Shown one piece after another: positions 1 through 9,349 of a stretch of DNA of 64,000 nucleotides. How positions within the stretch are numbered: the first letter of the stretch is position 1; the number at the start of each line of letters is the position of its first letter. The notes under the pieces were generated by a model. That model did not search any database and was not told the origin of the DNA. It saw only the letters and a list, made by a program, of their open reading frames with translations. The DNA comes from an uncultured Gammaproteobacteria bacterium. GTDB lineage: Bacteria > Pseudomonadota > Gammaproteobacteria > HK1. The translations under genes and the position numbers were made by a program. Location: assembly GCA_958295835.1 (NCBI GenBank), contig OY282378.1, forward strand, positions 3,311,694-3,375,693, given 5' to 3'.

Positions 1-227
1 CGAGCGGAGCACCGGCCGAGGATCTTCTCCTCCTGGACGGTATGGACACCGAGCTCGCCTATGGGCTGGCGGCCAAGGGCGTCACCACGAGAGAGGAGCT
101 CGCGGAGCTGTCGGTGGACGATTTCACCGAGATCATGGAGATCGACCCGGAACGCGCGGGGAAGCTGATCATGACCGCGCGGGCCATCTGGTTCGAGCAG
201 GAAGAGGCCGAGAGCCAGCCGCGGTAA
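1..227 (+). CDS. nusA: Transcription termination/antitermination factor NusA, C-terminal end (partial)
   Basis: The frame is open from base 3 and ends at TAA 225-227, so only about the last 74 codons of the gene are in the window. The acidic helix-hairpin-helix character (ATG-containing segment MDTELAYGLAAKGV, then LAELSVDDF and a DPERAGKLI core) matches the repeated acidic C-terminal domain of proteobacterial NusA. NusA binds RNA polymerase and modulates pausing, termination and antitermination. The immediate downstream gene is infB, 21 bp away, which is the classic nusA-infB order and supports the call. The 5' part, with the S1 and KH domains, lies outside the window. Confidence 0.9.
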   Translation, partial: SGAPAEDLLLLDGMDTELAYGLAAKGVTTREELAELSVDDFTEIMEIDPERAGKLIMTARAIWFEQEEAESQPR

Positions 228-248
228 AGAGTCCCAGGAGTCACTCAG

Positions 249-2837
249 ATGGCCGAGACAACTGTGCGAGAGCTGGCCGACGTTGTCGGGATCCCCGTCA
301 ACCGGTTGCTGGCGCATCTTGGCGAGTCGGGGCTTCCTCACACTGGAGCCGACGAGCGGATCAACGATCAGGAGAAGACGCAGTTGTTCACGCACCTGCG
401 CCGCCTGCACGGCAAGAGTGGGAGCGAGCCGGCCGCGCCACGCAAGATCACCCTGCGGCGCAAATCGGTGAGCGAGTTGAGGATCGCCTCGCCGCAGGGC
501 CGCCGGAAAACGGTGGTGGTCGAGACGCGCGGGCGGCGGACGTACGCGCCGGGCGCCGGCCCGCGAGCCGACACGAGGGTTGCCGCGGCCGGGGAAGAGG
601 GCGATGCCAAGGCGCGCATGAACGCCGCGAAGCGCGCCTTGCAGGAAGAGGCGAAGCGCCGTCAGCAGGAGCTCGACGAGACCCTGAGGGCGGAAGCGGA
701 GGCACGGGAGAAGGAGGAGGCGCTACGCAAGCTGCGCGAGTCCGAGAAGAAGAAGCACATCCCGATTGAAGAACCCGTGCCCGAGCCGGCGCCCGAGCCT
801 GCCGCCGCCGCGCCCGCGGCGCCGGCCGCCACGCCCGCCGCTCCGCCGGCGCCGACCGCCAAGCCGGCTCCTGCCTCACCCTCGCGCCGCCCCGATTCCA
901 AGCGTGGAGACCGAGGGGACGGCCGCGAGCGCGGTGGGCGGCGTGACCGTGGTCGGAGAAGCCGCGAAGAGCTGCACGTCGCGAGCGACAAGGCGGGCCG
1001 CAGGCGCAAGAAACAGAAATCGCGTCCGGTGGTTCGTACCCAGCCCGCGCGCCACGGCTTCGAGATGCCGACCGCGCCGGTGGTTCGAGAGGTCGCCATT
1101 CCCGAAACGATCACGGTGGGGGAGCTCGCGCAGAAGATGTCGATCAAGGCCACCGATCTGATCAAGGCGCTGATGGGGCTCGGCATGATGGTGACCATCA
1201 ACCAGGTCATCGATCAGGACGCCGCGGTGATCGTCGTCGAGGAGCTTGGCCATGTCGCGAAGCCGGTCAAGGAGAGCTCCATCGAGGAAGAGGTCCTGCA
1301 GGCGGGCGACGAGAGCGGGCACCCGGCGGCGCCTCGCTCACCGGTGGTGACCGTGATGGGCCACGTCGATCACGGCAAGACGTCTCTCCTCGACTACATT
1401 CGAACCGCGAAGGTCGCGGCCGGGGAAGCGGGCGGCATCACCCAGCATATCGGCGCCTACCACGTCGAAACCCCGCGGGGAACCATCACGTTTCTCGATA
1501 CGCCGGGTCACGCGGCATTCACTGCAATGCGGGCGCGCGGCGCTCGGGCGACGGACATCGTTGTGCTGGTGGTCGCGGCGGACGACGGGGTCATGCCGCA
1601 GACGGTCGAGGCGATCACCCACGCGAAGGCCGCCAACGTGCCCATCGTGGTCGCCGTCAACAAGATCGACAGGGAGGATGCGGACCCCGAACGTATTCGC
1701 CAATCCCTCACCAGCCACGAGATCGTCCCTGAAGATTGGGGCGGAGAGACCATGTTCGTGGACGTCTCGGCGCTCACCGGCCAGGGTATCGACGACCTGC
1801 TCGAGGCCATCGGCCTGCAGGCGGAGGTGCTCGAGCTTTCCGCGCCCGAGAAAGGCTCTGCCCGCGGCGTCGTCGTCGAGTCCCGGATCGAACGCGGGCG
1901 CGGCCCCGTTGCTACCGTGCTCGTGCAGGCCGGTCGTCTCGCGAAGGGTGACATTCTCCTGGCCGGTCAGGAGTTCGGTCGCGTGCGAGGGCTGTTCGAC
2001 GAGACGGGCGCGGAGACGCCCTCGGCCGGCCCGTCGATTCCGGTGGAGGTGCTGGGACTGTCCGGACCGCCGGATGCCGGCGACGAGGCGGTGGTCGTCG
2101 CCGATGAGCGCAAGGCGCGTGAGATTGCGACCTTCAGACACGGCAAGTATCGCGAGGTCCGGCTCGCCCGGCAGCAGGCGACAATGCTCGAGAACGTCTT
2201 CGAGCAGATGAAGGAGGGCGAGACCCATACCCTCAACATTATCGTCAAGGCCGACGTGCAAGGCTCGGTCGAGGCGCTTCGCGATGCGCTGACCCAGCTC
2301 TCCACCAAGGAGGTGAAGGTCAACGTCGTCGCGGCGGCGGCCGGTGGCATCAGCGAAACCGATGCGAATCTCGCAGTTGCATCGAACGCGATCGTGGTCG
2401 GCTTCAACGTGCGTGCGGATGCCGCCGCGCGCCGGGTCATCGAGGCGGAGCTCGTGGACGTGCGTTATTTCAGCGTGATCTACGAGGTCATCGATACCGT
2501 GAGGCAGGCCATGAGCGGCATGCTCGAGCCGGAGTTCAAGGAGGAGATTGTCGGAATCGCCGAAGTGCGGGACGTCTTCCGCTCGAAGCGATACGGGAAC
2601 ATCGCCGGTTGCCGGGTCTCGGAGGGCGCGGTGCGCAGGAGCAACCCGATCCGCGTTCTGCGCGACAGCGTCGTCATCTACGAAGGCGAGCTCGAGTCGT
2701 TACGCCGGTTCCAGGACGACGTGAGCGAGGTCCGTGCGGGTACCGAGTGTGGTATCGGCGTCCGCCACTACAACGACGTCAAGGTTGGAGACCAGATCGA
2801 AGTCTACGAACGCATACAGCTCCAGCGCACGGTGTGA
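249..2837 (+). CDS. infB: Translation initiation factor IF-2
   Basis: 862 residues, the length expected for a long proteobacterial IF-2. Order of parts: N-terminal IF2_N domain (about 1-50), a long low-complexity linker rich in Ala, Pro, Glu, Lys and Arg (about 60-260), a second IF2_N domain (about 285-335), the GTPase domain with G1 GHVDHGKT from residue 371 and the DTPGHAAF switch II motif, NKID as G4, then beta-barrel and C-terminal domains that bind fMet-tRNA. IF-2 delivers initiator tRNA to the 30S subunit and promotes subunit joining. It lies between nusA and rbfA in one operon. The Ala/Pro-rich linker explains the many spurious overlapping frames here. Confidence 0.97.
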   Translation: MAETTVRELADVVGIPVNRLLAHLGESGLPHTGADERINDQEKTQLFTHLRRLHGKSGSEPAAPRKITLRRKSVSELRIASPQGRRKTVVVETRGRRTYAPGAGPRADTRVAAAGEEGDAKARMNAAKRALQEEAKRRQQELDETLRAEAEAREKEEALRKLRESEKKKHIPIEEPVPEPAPEPAAAAPAAPAATPAAPPAPTAKPAPASPSRRPDSKRGDRGDGRERGGRRDRGRRSREELHVASDKAGRRRKKQKSRPVVRTQPARHGFEMPTAPVVREVAIPETITVGELAQKMSIKATDLIKALMGLGMMVTINQVIDQDAAVIVVEELGHVAKPVKESSIEEEVLQAGDESGHPAAPRSPVVTVMGHVDHGKTSLLDYIRTAKVAAGEAGGITQHIGAYHVETPRGTITFLDTPGHAAFTAMRARGARATDIVVLVVAADDGVMPQTVEAITHAKAANVPIVVAVNKIDREDADPERIRQSLTSHEIVPEDWGGETMFVDVSALTGQGIDDLLEAIGLQAEVLELSAPEKGSARGVVVESRIERGRGPVATVLVQAGRLAKGDILLAGQEFGRVRGLFDETGAETPSAGPSIPVEVLGLSGPPDAGDEAVVVADERKAREIATFRHGKYREVRLARQQATMLENVFEQMKEGETHTLNIIVKADVQGSVEALRDALTQLSTKEVKVNVVAAAAGGISETDANLAVASNAIVVGFNVRADAAARRVIEAELVDVRYFSVIYEVIDTVRQAMSGMLEPEFKEEIVGIAEVRDVFRSKRYGNIAGCRVSEGAVRRSNPIRVLRDSVVIYEGELESLRRFQDDVSEVRAGTECGIGVRHYNDVKVGDQIEVYERIQLQRTV

Positions 2838-2864
2838 TCCGCCGGATGGCGGGGCGCAACGAGA

Positions 2865-3242
2865 GTGGGTAACACCGTGTACAGCCGGTCGATTCGGGTC
2901 GCGGATCAGATCCAGCGCCAGATCGCGCTCCTCGTAGCCCACGAGGTGGCGGACCCGAGGGTGGGTGAGGTCACGGTGTCGGGGATCGATCTCTCTCCCG
3001 ACATGAGACAGGCCAGGGTGCTGGTGACGCCGGGCCGCGAGACCGACGGTGATGCGTCGGTGGAAGCATTGAACCGCGCCGCCGGGTTTCTGCGCTCCCG
3101 TCTCGGCCGGCGGGTCCGCATGCGTCGCCTGCCGCGTCTGGTGTTCGAGCATGATCGAACGCTCGAGCTCGCGCTTCGCATCGACGCGTTGATCGACGGG
3201 ACGGCCGCAGCGTCGCGTCCCGCCCGCGGCGAGCCTTGCTGA
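2865..3242 (+). CDS. rbfA: Ribosome-binding factor A
   Basis: 125 residues, typical RbfA length. The KH-like fold is recognisable from the N-terminal SRSIRVADQIQRQIA helix, the EVADPRVGEVTVSGIDLS strand-turn and the C-terminal LVFEHDRTLELALRID segment. RbfA binds the 30S subunit near 16S rRNA helix 1 and is needed for late 30S maturation and cold adaptation. The chosen start is GTG at 2865; another GTG at 2877 (VYSRSIRV) is also possible. It follows infB by 27 bp and precedes truB, the usual order. Confidence 0.93.
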   Translation: MGNTVYSRSIRVADQIQRQIALLVAHEVADPRVGEVTVSGIDLSPDMRQARVLVTPGRETDGDASVEALNRAAGFLRSRLGRRVRMRRLPRLVFEHDRTLELALRIDALIDGTAAASRPARGEPC

Positions 3243-3251
3243 AGGATCGGG

Positions 3252-4181
3252 ATGATGCGTCGATCGGTGCGACGATCGCGGGGGCGCGCGGTCGATGGCA
3301 TTCTCGTTCTCGACAAGCCCATCGGGATGGGCTCGAACGAGGCCCTCCAGCGGATCAAGCGGCTCTATCGCGCGCGCAAGGCCGGGCATACCGGCAGCCT
3401 CGATCGGCTCGCGAGCGGACTTCTGCCCATCTGCTTCGGCGAGGCGACCAAGCTCTCCGGATACCTGCTGAACGCCGACAAGCACTATGTCGCCACGTTC
3501 CTGCTCGGGGTGACGACCTCCACGGGCGACGCCGAGGGAGAGGTGGTTTCCCGCCGCCCGGTGCCGGCGTTGTCCGCGACTGCGGTCGAGCGCGCGGTGG
3601 CCCGGTTTCGTGGCGAGATCGAGCAGATCCCCCCCATGCACTCCGCGCTGAAGCACAAGGGCAAGCGTTTGTACCAGCTCGCACACGAAGGCATCGTGGT
3701 CGAGCGGCAGCCGCGCCCCATCACCATCCACCGTTTCGACGTGCTGCACACCGAAGGCGAGCGCATCGAGGTCGAGGTGCTGTGCTCGAAGGGAACGTAT
3801 GTCCGCACCCTGGCCGAGGATCTCGGGACGGCTCTCGGCTGTGGTGCGAGTGTCGTGGCACTGCGCCGGATCGGCGCCGGCCCTTTCACGGACGCCGACA
3901 TGATGGAGATGGCCACCATCGAGTCTCTGGCCGAGGAAGGCCCTGGCGCTCTCGATGCGCGGTTGCGCCCGATGGAGGCGGCGGTCTCCCAGTGGCCGAG
4001 CGTGCTGCTGACCGAGGGCGTCGCGTTCTACCTCCGCAAGGGGCAGCCGGTTCTGGTGCCGCATTCGCCCACGGAGGGCTGGGTGCGGATCCACTCGGAG
4101 CGCGCGGGATTCATCGGCGTCGGCGAGGTATTGGACGACGGTCGGATCGCACCGCGCCGGCTCTTCGTGTCAAGCCCATGA
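3252..4181 (+). CDS. truB: tRNA pseudouridine(55) synthase TruB
   Basis: 309 residues. TruB isomerises U55 in the T-loop of almost all tRNAs. The catalytic motif is present as GHTGSLDRLASGLLP, with the catalytic Asp in SLD; the usual Pro after this Asp is Arg here. Upstream is the family signature GILVLDKPIGMGSNEAL, and the C-terminal PUA-like region carries VLLTEGVAFYLRKGQPV. The start ATG 3252 has a GAAGGA Shine-Dalgarno about 5 bases upstream, in the 9-bp gap after rbfA. A second ATG at 3255 cannot be excluded. Confidence 0.95.
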   Translation: MMRRSVRRSRGRAVDGILVLDKPIGMGSNEALQRIKRLYRARKAGHTGSLDRLASGLLPICFGEATKLSGYLLNADKHYVATFLLGVTTSTGDAEGEVVSRRPVPALSATAVERAVARFRGEIEQIPPMHSALKHKGKRLYQLAHEGIVVERQPRPITIHRFDVLHTEGERIEVEVLCSKGTYVRTLAEDLGTALGCGASVVALRRIGAGPFTDADMMEMATIESLAEEGPGALDARLRPMEAAVSQWPSVLLTEGVAFYLRKGQPVLVPHSPTEGWVRIHSERAGFIGVGEVLDDGRIAPRRLFVSSP

Positions 4182-4233
4182 AAATCAGCATTTTATCAAC
4201 AAGTTGTCGCTCATTCCGAGACTTCTCCGAACC

Positions 4234-4262
4234 TTGTTAGGCGGGTCGGTCAAGGTTAGAAT
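4234..4262 (+). promoter_or_regulatory. Sigma-70-type promoter before rpsO
   Basis: TTGTTA at 4234-4239 and TAGAAT at 4257-4262 are separated by exactly 17 bases, a near-consensus spacing. The element sits in the 111-bp gap between truB and rpsO, about 30 bases ahead of the rpsO start. An AACCTTG...CAAGGTT inverted repeat overlaps the promoter. A dedicated rpsO promoter inside this operon is known in enterobacteria. Motif and spacing are read directly; promoter activity is inferred. Confidence 0.65.
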
Positions 4263-4292
4263 ACGTAACTTTCGCGAGAGAGGACGGAAGCG

Positions 4293-4562
4293 ATGTCGTT
4301 GTCTGCGGTCCTGAAGGCGGGAATCGTCGAGGAGCACAAGCGCGGTGAGCGGGATACGGGGTCGCCCGAGGTCCAGGTGGCGTTGCTCTCGCGCCGGATT
4401 GCGCACCTGACCGAGCACTTCCGCGCGCATTCGCACGATTTCCACTCCCGCCAGGGTCTGCTGAAGCTCGTCAGCCAGCGGCGCAAGCTGCTCGACTACC
4501 TCCGGCGCAAGGACGTCGAGCGGTACCGGGCACTCATTGCAAAGCTCGGCCTGCGTCGCTGA
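4293..4562 (+). CDS. rpsO: 30S ribosomal protein S15
   Basis: 89 residues, the canonical length of bacterial S15. The core helices are clear ([51 protein letters not shown]). S15 is a primary 16S rRNA-binding protein that organises the central domain of the 30S subunit and in E. coli represses its own translation. The ATG at 4293 is preceded by GGACGGAAGCG. pnp lies 129 bp downstream with a conspicuous hairpin between them. Confidence 0.97.
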   Translation: MSLSAVLKAGIVEEHKRGERDTGSPEVQVALLSRRIAHLTEHFRAHSHDFHSRQGLLKLVSQRRKLLDYLRRKDVERYRALIAKLGLRR

Positions 4563-4571
4563 TCCGACCCT

Positions 4572-4601
4572 CGATGTCACCATCGGCCGATGATGACATC
4601 G
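4572..4601 (+). terminator. rpsO-pnp intergenic hairpin
   Basis: An 8-bp outer stem (CGATGTCA / TGACATCG) continues past one C-A mismatch into an inner CATCG/CGATG stem with a 2-nt tip. It lies 10 bp after the rpsO stop with no T-run following. In E. coli the same position carries the rpsO terminator and the RNase III site used in PNPase autoregulation, so this may be a processing site, an attenuator or a terminator. The structure is seen; the role is inferred. Confidence 0.55.
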
Positions 4602-4691
4602 CCTGCGTTGTCGTCCCTCTCCTCTTCATCCCCCTGACGTGTGCTTCGCGCCCCAAACGGGCGTTCCGCCACGCTTTGCAAGGTTGAGCCC

Positions 4692-6791
4692 ATGACACCC
4701 ATCAAGAAGACGATTCCGTTCGGTCCCCGCGATCTCGTGCTGGAAACGGGCGAGATCGCCCGCCAGGCATCCGGTGCGGTGCTCGCGAGCCTCGGCGACA
4801 CCACGGTGCTGGCGACCGTCGTCGGGTCGAAATCGCCGTCGCCGGGCCGGGACTTCTTCCCGCTGACGGTGGACTACATCGAGAAGACGTATGCGGCGGG
4901 CAAGATACCCGGCGGCTTCTTCAAGCGCGAAGGGCGGCCGACGGAGAAGGAGACGCTCACGTCGCGCCTCATCGACCGGCCGTTGCGCCCGTTGTTCCCG
5001 GACGGCTTTCGCAACGAAGTGCAGGTGATTGCCACCGTGCTCTCGCTCGACCCCGAGATCGACCCCGACATTCCGGCGCTGGTCGGCGCCTCCGCCGCAC
5101 TCGCGGTGTCGGGTCTGCCGTTCGACGGCCCGGTAGGGGCGGCGCGGGTCGGCTACGTCCGCGGGGAGTTCGTGCTCAATCCGACCTTCAAGCAGACCGC
5201 GGCGTCGGACCTGGACCTCGTCGTCGCGGGTACCAGGAACGCGGTGCTGATGGTCGAGTCGGAGGCGAAGGTGCTGGGCGAGTCGGTGATGCTTGATGCG
5301 GTGATGTTCGGCCATGAGCGGATGCAGGCGGCGATCGGCGCGATCGAAGCGCTGGCCGCGGAGGCGGGGAAGCCGCGCTGGGAATGGGCGGCGCTCCCTG
5401 CCGACGAAGCACTGGTCGAGGCGATCCGCTCGAATGCGGAGTCCGGCATCAGGGAAGCGTATCGAGTCATCGACAAGATCGAGCGCCGGGCCCGCGTGGG
5501 AGAAGTCCGCAACGCGGCGGTCGGGTCGCTGGCCGGCGAAGAGGAGGGCCGCTGGCCGGAGGCCGCGGTCCGCGGGGCGTTCGAGAAGCTGGAGAAATCG
5601 ATCGTGCGCGGCTCCATCCTCGCCGGCGAGGACCGCATCGACGGCCGCGGCCCCGCCGTGGTGCGCGACATCGCCAGCCGCGTCAAGCTCCTGCCCCGCA
5701 CCCATGGCTCCGCCCTGTTCACGCGCGGCGAGACCCAGGCCATCGTGGCCACCACCCTCGGCACCACCCGCGACGCCCAGATCGTCGACGCCATCGAAGG
5801 CGAGCGCCGCGAGCCCTTCATGCTGCACTACAACTTTCCCCCTTTCTGTGTCGGGGAGACCGGGCGGATGCTCGGGCCCCGGCGCCGGGAGATCGGCCAC
5901 GGACGGCTGGCGAAGCGTGCGATCCAGGCGGTCATGCCGAACATGGACGACTTCCCCTACGTCGTGCGGGTGGTGTCCGAGGTCACCGAGTCGAACGGAT
6001 CGAGCTCGATGGCCACGGTATGCGGCACGAGCCTTTCGCTGATGGATGCGGGGGTGCCGGTGGCGGCGCCGGTGGCCGGGATCGCGATGGGGCTCATCAA
6101 GGAGGGCGATTCGTTCGTCGTGCTCTCCGACATCATGGGCGACGAGGACCATCTCGGCGACATGGACTTCAAGGTCGCGGGGACTGCCGAGGGCGTCACC
6201 GCGTTGCAGATGGACATCAAGATCGACGGAATCACCCGTCAGATTATGGAAACCGCCCTGATGCAGGCGCGTGAAGGCAGGCTCCACATCCTCGACCGGA
6301 TGAATGCGACGCTGGCGGCGCCACGCGCAGACATGTCGGTGTTCGCGCCGCGCATCATCTCGTTCAAGATCCACCCGGAGAAGATCCGCGACGTCATCGG
6401 CAAGGGCGGCAGCGTCATCCGCTCGCTGACCGAGGAGACCGGCGCCACCATCGACGTGAGCGACGACGGGACGGTGAAGATCGCGTCGGTGGACGCCGCG
6501 GCGGGCCTCGAAGCGCGGCGGCGCATCGAGCAGATCACCGCGGACGTCGAGGTCGGCACGATTTACGACGGCCGGGTCGCGAAGCTCATGGACTTCGGCG
6601 CCTTCGTCAACATCCTCCCCGGCCGCGACGGGCTCGTCCACATCTCCCAGATCTCGGAGGAACGGGTCGAGAAGGTCAGCGACAAGCTCCGGGAAGGCGA
6701 CCGCGTGAAGGTGAAGGTGCTGGAGGTCGACAAGCAGGGCCGCATCCGCCTGAGCATGAAGGCGGTGCCGCGGGAGTCGCGCACCGCGTGA
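4692..6791 (+). CDS. pnp: Polyribonucleotide nucleotidyltransferase (PNPase)
   Basis: 699 residues from ATG 4692, which has AAGG upstream and gives the conserved [12 protein letters not shown]-terminus; an in-frame ATG at 4641 would add 17 unconserved residues. PNPase degrades RNA phosphorolytically from the 3' end and is a core of the degradosome. Order of parts: first RNase PH domain (with [12 protein letters not shown]), all-alpha linker, second RNase PH domain ([20 protein letters not shown]), KH domain ([14 protein letters not shown]) and S1 domain ([13 protein letters not shown]). It ends soon after the S1 domain, so it lacks a long C-terminal tail. Confidence 0.97.
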   Translation: MTPIKKTIPFGPRDLVLETGEIARQASGAVLASLGDTTVLATVVGSKSPSPGRDFFPLTVDYIEKTYAAGKIPGGFFKREGRPTEKETLTSRLIDRPLRPLFPDGFRNEVQVIATVLSLDPEIDPDIPALVGASAALAVSGLPFDGPVGAARVGYVRGEFVLNPTFKQTAASDLDLVVAGTRNAVLMVESEAKVLGESVMLDAVMFGHERMQAAIGAIEALAAEAGKPRWEWAALPADEALVEAIRSNAESGIREAYRVIDKIERRARVGEVRNAAVGSLAGEEEGRWPEAAVRGAFEKLEKSIVRGSILAGEDRIDGRGPAVVRDIASRVKLLPRTHGSALFTRGETQAIVATTLGTTRDAQIVDAIEGERREPFMLHYNFPPFCVGETGRMLGPRRREIGHGRLAKRAIQAVMPNMDDFPYVVRVVSEVTESNGSSSMATVCGTSLSLMDAGVPVAAPVAGIAMGLIKEGDSFVVLSDIMGDEDHLGDMDFKVAGTAEGVTALQMDIKIDGITRQIMETALMQAREGRLHILDRMNATLAAPRADMSVFAPRIISFKIHPEKIRDVIGKGGSVIRSLTEETGATIDVSDDGTVKIASVDAAAGLEARRRIEQITADVEVGTIYDGRVAKLMDFGAFVNILPGRDGLVHISQISEERVEKVSDKLREGDRVKVKVLEVDKQGRIRLSMKAVPRESRTA

Positions 6792-6900
6792 GCGGTCCCC
6801 GGGTGCTCGCTGCCGCGGTTCCCTGGTGGTCGTCCGCTCGGGCCGGTATTCGAGCCCAGGGACTCCCGCTCCCGTGGGATGGCAGCATTTGCCAACAGGA

Positions 6901-6930
6901 CGTCATCCCCGTGGAAGCGGGGATCCGCAT
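6901..6930. repeat. Palindrome of the dispersed GTCATCCCCG...CGGGGATCC type
   Basis: A 7-bp perfect stem (ATCCCCG / CGGGGAT) around a 6-nt TGGAAG loop lies 115 bp after pnp and 75 bp before the convergent yheT-like gene. It resembles short dispersed palindromes (GTCATTCCCGC...GCGGGAATCC) found between genes in many high-GC proteobacteria. I see only one copy in the window. It may act as a bidirectional terminator between the convergent genes, but there is no T-run. Confidence 0.45.
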
Positions 6931-7004
6931 CGGTGGTCGTCGTGATTGCGCCATGATGTTCCGGTCGGGAAACGGATCCGGCGCCTGGGAGCCCAGACGC
7001 CGGT

Positions 7005-8081
7005 TCATGACCGCTCCGGGGAGCCACGGCGGGCGACGTCGAACTGCTCGGCGAGAAAGCGGGGGATCCGGTCCTCGAGCCAATACCGCGCCGACCACGG
7101 TGTGACCCCCTCCACGAACCCCACGTGCCCGCCCGCCGCGCTCAGCTCCAGGCGGATGGAAGGCGCGAGCTCCCCGGAGCCCGGAACGACGTCGCGGGTC
7201 ATGAAGGGATCGTCCAGGGCATGAACGATCAGCGTCGGACGAGCCACTTCGCGTAGATACTGCCGGCAGCTCGCTACGTCGTAGTAGTGCTCCGCGTCGC
7301 GAAAGCCGTGCAGGGGAGCGGTGACCCGGTCGTCGAAGCCGCGGAAGGTCTTCTCCCGGCGCATCGCGGCGAGGTCGATCGGACACGGCCGATGCCGGAA
7401 TTTCCGCCGCACGGTCCGGTGCAGATCGGTGATGAGGTAGCGCGTGTACACCCGCGAGAACCCGCGGTCGAGCCGATCCGCGGCCCCGGCGAGACGGAAG
7501 GGGACGGAGACCACCGCCGCCGCGGCAATTTCCGCGGCGGCGCCGCGCTCCGCCAGCCATTTCAGCAGGACGTTGCCCCCCAGCGAGAAACCCACCGCCG
7601 CCACCGGCGTCGACGGATGCCGCTCGCGCAGGCCGCGTACGACGTGTCCGAGGTCGCCGGTCTCGCCGGAGTGGTAGGTGCGGGGGAGGCGGTTCGGCTC
7701 GCCGCTGCAACCCCGGAAGTGCATGACCACCCCGCGCCAGCCGCGCTGCAGGAACGTGCCGAGCAGGCCGCGCACGTATGACGACCGGCTCGACCCCTGG
7801 AGCCCGTGCAGGATGACGACGATCGGCCCGGATTCGCCCGTCCGGTCCAGATCGACGAAATCCCCGTCCGGAAGCTCGAAGCGTTCCCGTGTGGTCCGCA
7901 CCGGCCGCGGGCGCCGGACCAGCGCCGGCCAGAGGGTTTGCAGATGCGGGCCGGGCAGCCACCACGCCGGCGTGAAGTCACCGGCGGCGACGATCCCGCT
8001 CCCGCTCACGGAAGCACGCTCACCGGAGCGCGCCGGATCGGGAGCAACGGGGCCGGGGGCGATCCGGCTCTGCCGAGCCAT
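7005..8081 (-). CDS. YheT-family alpha/beta hydrolase
   Basis: 358 residues from ATG 8081. The family start (TPAWWLPGPHLQTLWPAL), oxyanion segment ILHGLQGSSRSSYVRGL (about 90-106) and the GFSLGGN nucleophile elbow with Ser166 mark the YheT/ABHD1-3 group. A catalytic Asp is likely at 290 or 291 (HALDDPF) and the His at 319 (GGHVGF). Members are esterases or lipases of unsettled substrate. Only 8 bp separate its start from the stop of the upstream ygfZ gene on the same strand, so the two are probably cotranscribed. Confidence 0.88.
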   Translation of the reverse strand: MARQSRIAPGPVAPDPARSGERASVSGSGIVAAGDFTPAWWLPGPHLQTLWPALVRRPRPVRTTRERFELPDGDFVDLDRTGESGPIVVILHGLQGSSRSSYVRGLLGTFLQRGWRGVVMHFRGCSGEPNRLPRTYHSGETGDLGHVVRGLRERHPSTPVAAVGFSLGGNVLLKWLAERGAAAEIAAAAVVSVPFRLAGAADRLDRGFSRVYTRYLITDLHRTVRRKFRHRPCPIDLAAMRREKTFRGFDDRVTAPLHGFRDAEHYYDVASCRQYLREVARPTLIVHALDDPFMTRDVVPGSGELAPSIRLELSAAGGHVGFVEGVTPWSARYWLEDRIPRFLAEQFDVARRGSPERS

Positions 8082-8089
8082 GCGCGGAT

Positions 8090-9106
8090 TCAGCCGGGGA
8101 GCGCCATGTAGCAGGGGGTCGAGATCCGGATCGGGGCGCCGCCGGACCGGCCCACGCACAACGCCGGGGAGGACGCGGACTCGAGGTCGAGCACGACGCA
8201 AGCGGCATATCCGCCGTCCGGGTGTGGCTGCGCGGTGATCACCGCGCCGACCTTCGGAGCCTCGCCGCGGGCGGCGTCCACGATCGGATCGTCGGCGGCG
8301 ATGGCGGCATCGGTCCGGCCCACGCAGGCGCGGCGCTTGATACGGCCGAGGTGCTGGGTGCGGGCGACGATCTCCTGGCCGACGTAGCACCCCTTCTCGA
8401 AGCTCACCGCACGGAGCCGGTCGAGATTGAGCATCTGCGGCAGGAAGGTATCGGACGTGTCCTCACCGATGGGCGCGACGCCGGCGCAGATGTCCGCGAG
8501 GCGCCATGCGCCGTCGCCGGTCCGCCGCACGCGGTCATCGCGAGGCGCTGCGACAGACGCGATGGATACGTGCGGCCCCGCGGCGATGAACCGGCGGTGG
8601 CGACCCGGCACCCGGGCGATGGCGGTCTCCTCGAACGTCGCGGCGTCATCGACGTCGGCGGCGCGCGCCCATGCCGCGGCGCGATCCGGGAGGGCGCACG
8701 TGCCGGCGATGCCGGCGACCCCGATCTCGCCGCTCACGTCATCGACCCGCGCATCCGCACGCAGGATGAACATGCGCAGGCGCGCGAGCAGCTTCGCGAC
8801 GAACCAGCGCTCGCAGACGAGCAGGTACCCGTCGCCGGCCGGATCGGCAAAGAGGCGAAACATCGCGAGCACCCGCCCCTTGGGCGAGCACCAGGCGGCG
8901 AGCCGGGACGCCGCCGGGCCGACTTCGCCGACGTCGGCGGTGAGCTGGCCCTGGAGGAAGGCGAGGGCATCGGCGCCGGAGGTCCGCAGCACGGCGAGGG
9001 AGCCGAGCCGGGCGACGGCGTCACCGGAAAGCATCGCGCCCGCCCCGCCGGTGTCCGCCGATGCGGGAGGCGCGTGGTGATTGTCGGCGGGTTCGGCAGG
9101 GTTCAT
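8090..9106 (-). CDS. ygfZ: Folate-binding protein YgfZ (CAF17/GcvT-like)
   Basis: 338 residues from ATG 9106 (MNPAEPADN); the frame is open further upstream, but this start fits family length. The diagnostic K-G-C-Y-x-G-Q-E motif is present at 238-245 (KGCYVGQE) with Cys240. The N-terminal LRTSGADALAFLQGQLTADV matches the aminomethyltransferase-like fold. YgfZ uses tetrahydrofolate to help repair or assemble certain iron-sulfur clusters, for example in MiaB and radical SAM enzymes. It is followed closely by the YheT-like gene. In E. coli ygfZ lies beside sdhE; here sdhE is about 4 kb away on the same strand. Confidence 0.92.
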   Translation of the reverse strand: MNPAEPADNHHAPPASADTGGAGAMLSGDAVARLGSLAVLRTSGADALAFLQGQLTADVGEVGPAASRLAAWCSPKGRVLAMFRLFADPAGDGYLLVCERWFVAKLLARLRMFILRADARVDDVSGEIGVAGIAGTCALPDRAAAWARAADVDDAATFEETAIARVPGRHRRFIAAGPHVSIASVAAPRDDRVRRTGDGAWRLADICAGVAPIGEDTSDTFLPQMLNLDRLRAVSFEKGCYVGQEIVARTQHLGRIKRRACVGRTDAAIAADDPIVDAARGEAPKVGAVITAQPHPDGGYAACVVLDLESASSPALCVGRSGGAPIRISTPCYMALPG

Positions 9107-9349
9107 CGTTCGGCGTGGCGGAGCCGCCTCGTGGGGCAAGGGTTCAGGGAACATTGTGATGCCGGCGCCGGCCATGTCAACGAGTGCCGCTCTGGTCCGG
9201 ATTCGGGGTGCAGCCGGTGTGCGGGCGATCATGTGTCTGCCGGCCCTCTGTGCCGGCCGGTCGGAAGGCTCTGGAGCCGAGCCGGCCGGATGTAGACGGA
9301 TCGCAGAAAAGTCTTGACCATTCGACGATGCCATCGATAATCGTCAGCC

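Noticed and set aside
4641..4691. Upstream in-frame ATG of pnp as the start
   Set aside because: It would add 17 residues not expected for PNPase; ATG 4692 gives the conserved N-terminus and has a nearby AAGG.
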